The notes beneath the pieces were generated by a model. The model made no database searches. It saw nothing but the letters and a program-made list of their open reading frames with translations, and was not told the origin of the DNA. Below are positions 37,431 to 39,480 of a stretch of DNA of 39,480 nt, piece by piece (position 1 is the first letter of the stretch; the number at the start of each line of letters is the position of its first letter). The translations under genes were made by a program, and so were the position numbers. Source of the stretch: Thermodesulfobacteriota bacterium (lineage in GTDB: Bacteria; Desulfobacterota; Thermodesulfobacteria; Thermodesulfobacteriales; Thermodesulfatatoraceae); the NCBI GenBank assembly GCA_013153725.1, contig JAADDY010000043.1, positions 1 through 39,480 of the forward strand. Reading direction: 5' to 3'.

Positions 37431-37459
37431 TTGACAACTTTCTACTATTTAGGTATTTA
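37431..37459 (+). promoter_or_regulatory. Putative sigma70-type promoter for the Rrf2 regulator
   Basis: TTGACA (37431-37436), 17-bp spacer, TATTTA (37454-37459), upstream of ATG 37493. Confidence 0.65.
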
Positions 37460-37492
37460 AACACCACAATATCACAGAGAGGTTTGAAGGCG

Positions 37493-37909
37493 ATGCCAAC
37501 TAGCGTTTTGAGAATTTCGGAAGCTTTATCACTGGGGCTGCACGCCATGGCCTATCTCTCAAGCACCCCGGAGAAGCCGCGGCGGGTGAAAGAAATCGCC
37601 AAGAGGCTCCGGGCCTCAGAGGCCCATCTTTCCAAGGTGCTCCAGGCCCTGGCGCGCGCCGGCCTTCTCAAGGCCACCCGCGGCCCCAAGGGGGGCTACA
37701 TGCTGGCCAAAAAGCCCGAAGAGATATCTCTTCTGGACATCTTCGAGGTCATCAATGGCCCGCTAGAAGACCAGCGTTGCCTCTTTAAGGAGCCTCTCTG
37801 TAGCGGCGAAAGGTGTCTTCTGGGCAGCCTCCTGGAAGACGTAAATCGCCTGGTAAGGGAGCACTTTTCCAAAACCACGCTCAAAGAAGCCCAAAACATC
37901 TTGACTTAA
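37493..37909 (+). CDS. Rrf2 family transcriptional regulator with three-cysteine motif
   Basis: LRISEALSLGLHAMAYLSSTPEKPRRVKEIAKRLRASEAHLSKVLQALARAGLLKATRGPKGGYMLAKKPEEISLLDIFEVINGP; RCLFKEPLCSGERCLLG supplies three Cys. ATG at 37493 preferred. Confidence 0.94.
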   Translation: MPTSVLRISEALSLGLHAMAYLSSTPEKPRRVKEIAKRLRASEAHLSKVLQALARAGLLKATRGPKGGYMLAKKPEEISLLDIFEVINGPLEDQRCLFKEPLCSGERCLLGSLLEDVNRLVREHFSKTTLKEAQNILT

Positions 37910-37926
37910 AGAAAGGAGGAGAAGCC

Positions 37927-38586
37927 ATGTTGAAGGACGGAGAAAAGGGAGCAGTTCTCCAGCGAGACAAAGAAACCTACGCCATCGTTCCACACGTTCC
38001 CCTGGGGGTTGTGACCCCGGAATTTTTGCGCAAGATTGCCGAGATTGCCGAAAAATACGGCGTCAAAGCCATGAAGCTTACCAGTGCCGACCGTATCGCT
38101 CTGGTGGGTCTCAAGGAAGAAGACATAGACAAGGTCTGGGAGGAACTGGGCGTCGAGCCCGGCGCAGCGGTGGGAGCCTGCGTGCGCAGCGTCAAGGTCT
38201 GCCCCGGGACCACCTTCTGTCGCCTGGGTCAGCAGGATTCTCTGAGCCTGGGAGCCGAGCTTGACAAGCGCTATCACGGCTACCAGCTCCCGGCCAAGTT
38301 CAAGATCGGGGTTACCGGTTGCATCAACGATTGTGCCGAGACCTGCCTCAAGGACCTGGGCTTTGTCGGCAAACCCAAGGGTTGGACCGTCCGGGTGGGC
38401 GGATGCGGTGGTTCCCGTCCGCGGCTGGCCCAGACCCTGGTGGAGAACGTCTCCACCGAAGAGGCTCTCGAGATCGCTGAAAAGATCATCAAATACTACG
38501 AAGCCAACGCCAAGAAGGCGGATCGCCTGGGCCGCCTCATCGAGCGGGTAGGTTTTGAAGAGTTCAAAAAGGCCATCCTGGGCTAA
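37927..38586 (+). CDS. Small siroheme-type nitrite/sulfite reductase domain protein (Asr-like)
   Basis: MLKDGEKGAVLQRDKETYAIVPHVPLGVVTPEFLRKIAEIAEKYGVKAMKLTSADRIALVG...ACVRSVKVCPGTTFCRLGQQDS...KIGVTGCINDCAETCLKDLGFVG: CxxxxxC ... CxxxC siroheme-[4Fe-4S] pattern. ATG at 37927 with upstream GGAGGAG. Confidence 0.92.
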   Translation: MLKDGEKGAVLQRDKETYAIVPHVPLGVVTPEFLRKIAEIAEKYGVKAMKLTSADRIALVGLKEEDIDKVWEELGVEPGAAVGACVRSVKVCPGTTFCRLGQQDSLSLGAELDKRYHGYQLPAKFKIGVTGCINDCAETCLKDLGFVGKPKGWTVRVGGCGGSRPRLAQTLVENVSTEEALEIAEKIIKYYEANAKKADRLGRLIERVGFEEFKKAILG

Positions 38587-38591
38587 AAAGC

Positions 38592-38622
38592 AAGGCCCCG
38601 GGCTCCGGGGCCTCCTTTTCTT
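38592..38622 (+). terminator. Rho-independent-like terminator after the siroheme reductase gene
   Basis: AGGCCCCGG-GCT-CCGGGGCCT (9-bp perfect stem) followed by CCTTTTCTTTT. Confidence 0.85.
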
Positions 38623-38650
38623 TTGTTGCCCTTCATGCTAAGCCTTGGGC

Positions 38651-39480
38651 ATGCGCTTTCTGAGAAGCGTTGAAAACCAGACCCTTCTTGCCATCATCCT
38701 GGCCGTCCTGGCCGGGCTCTACCTTCCGGAAGTCGTCTCAAAAATCAGTCTGCTGGGCGATATCTTTTTGCGACTGCTCAAGATGATCATCGCCCCCCTC
38801 ATCCTGGCTTCGGTCTACACCAGTGTTTCGGGCCTCGGGAGCATCTCCCGGGTAAAGGATCTGGGTCTAAAGACTCTTCTCTACTATTTTCTGACCACCT
38901 CCCTTGCCGTGCTCACCGGCCTTCTCCTGGTGAACCTCCTTGAGCCCGGGCACACCGGTGAGAAACTCTTCTCTCACACTGCTATTCACGTCAAAGGGCT
39001 CACCTTGAAGGATCTGGTGCTGAGTTTGATTCCGGAAAACCCGGTCAAGAGCGTGGCCGAAGGAGAGGTCCTGCCCATCATCTTCTTTGCCCTGGCCTTT
39101 GGCCTGGCCACCCTCTCTCTTGAACCTGCCCGTAAAAGGCTCCTTTTTGACTTCTTCGAAGCCTTAAACGACGCCCTCATCACCCTCATACGCTGGATCG
39201 TGCGCCTCACTCCCATCGGGGTCTTTGCCATCGTGGCAGGCATCGTGGCTGAAAAAGGCTTGAGCCCCCTTTTTCAGCTTTCTTCTTACGTGGTTACGGT
39301 GGTCTCCGGGCTCACCATCCACGCCGCCCTTACCCTGGGTGGCCTCCTCTTCCTTTTGGGACGCACCAAACCCTGGGATTATTTTTTGAGGGTGAGAGAG
39401 GCCCTCCTGGTGGCCTTCTCTACGGCTTCAAGCTCGGCCACCCTCCCCATCTCCCTTGAGGTAGCCGAAGAAAAGGCTGG
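38651..39480 (+). CDS. Dicarboxylate/amino acid:cation symporter (DAACS), 3' truncated by window end
   Basis: Open frame from ATG 38651 to the window end: MRFLRSVENQTLLAIILAVLAGLYLPEVVSKISLLGDIFLRLLKMIIAPLILASVYTSVSGLG...LTPIGVFAIVAGIVAEKG...FSTASSSATLPISLEVAEE (GltP/GltT serine-rich motif). Confidence 0.92.
   Translation, partial: MRFLRSVENQTLLAIILAVLAGLYLPEVVSKISLLGDIFLRLLKMIIAPLILASVYTSVSGLGSISRVKDLGLKTLLYYFLTTSLAVLTGLLLVNLLEPGHTGEKLFSHTAIHVKGLTLKDLVLSLIPENPVKSVAEGEVLPIIFFALAFGLATLSLEPARKRLLFDFFEALNDALITLIRWIVRLTPIGVFAIVAGIVAEKGLSPLFQLSSYVVTVVSGLTIHAALTLGGLLFLLGRTKPWDYFLRVREALLVAFSTASSSATLPISLEVAEEKA

Overview
This 39.5 kb window is gene-dense bacterial chromosome with mostly housekeeping content. 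The gene mix (pyruvate:ferredoxin oxidoreductase, a DIPP-synthase-like bifunctional enzyme, a small siroheme reductase, many tightly packed overlapping genes) suggests a thermophilic anaerobe such as a Thermodesulfobacteria relative; this is inferred from protein content only. Recognisable genes include thrC, a Trm112-like gene, a DUF4416 gene, moaA, a GcvH-like gene, fabD, prmA, dtd, porCDAB, an ABC-2 exporter pair, rplM-rpsI, argC, truA, an aminotransferase, ileS-lspA, groES-groEL, an M48-TPR protease, an EF-G paralogue, plsY, a YeiH-type transporter, an Rrf2 regulator, an Asr-like reductase and a DAACS symporter cut by the window end. There are two tRNAs (Gly-GCC on -, Gln-TTG on +), a degenerate CIRCE element, three clear hairpin terminators and one small toxin-antitoxin-like pair. 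No CRISPR array, rRNA or transposon was seen. The items most worth a second look are: (1) a small secreted-protein gene with one in-frame TGA followed by a SECIS-like hairpin; (2) a GcvH-like protein whose lipoyl-lysine position is Gln; (3) a TonB receptor / YfiR-like periplasmic protein / hybrid histidine kinase cassette resembling a trans-envelope signalling relay; (4) a 26-codon membrane microprotein in a YeiH-USP operon next to an Rrf2/sulfite-reductase pair; (5) a pentapeptide-repeat/K+-channel fusion coupled to an HDOD gene.
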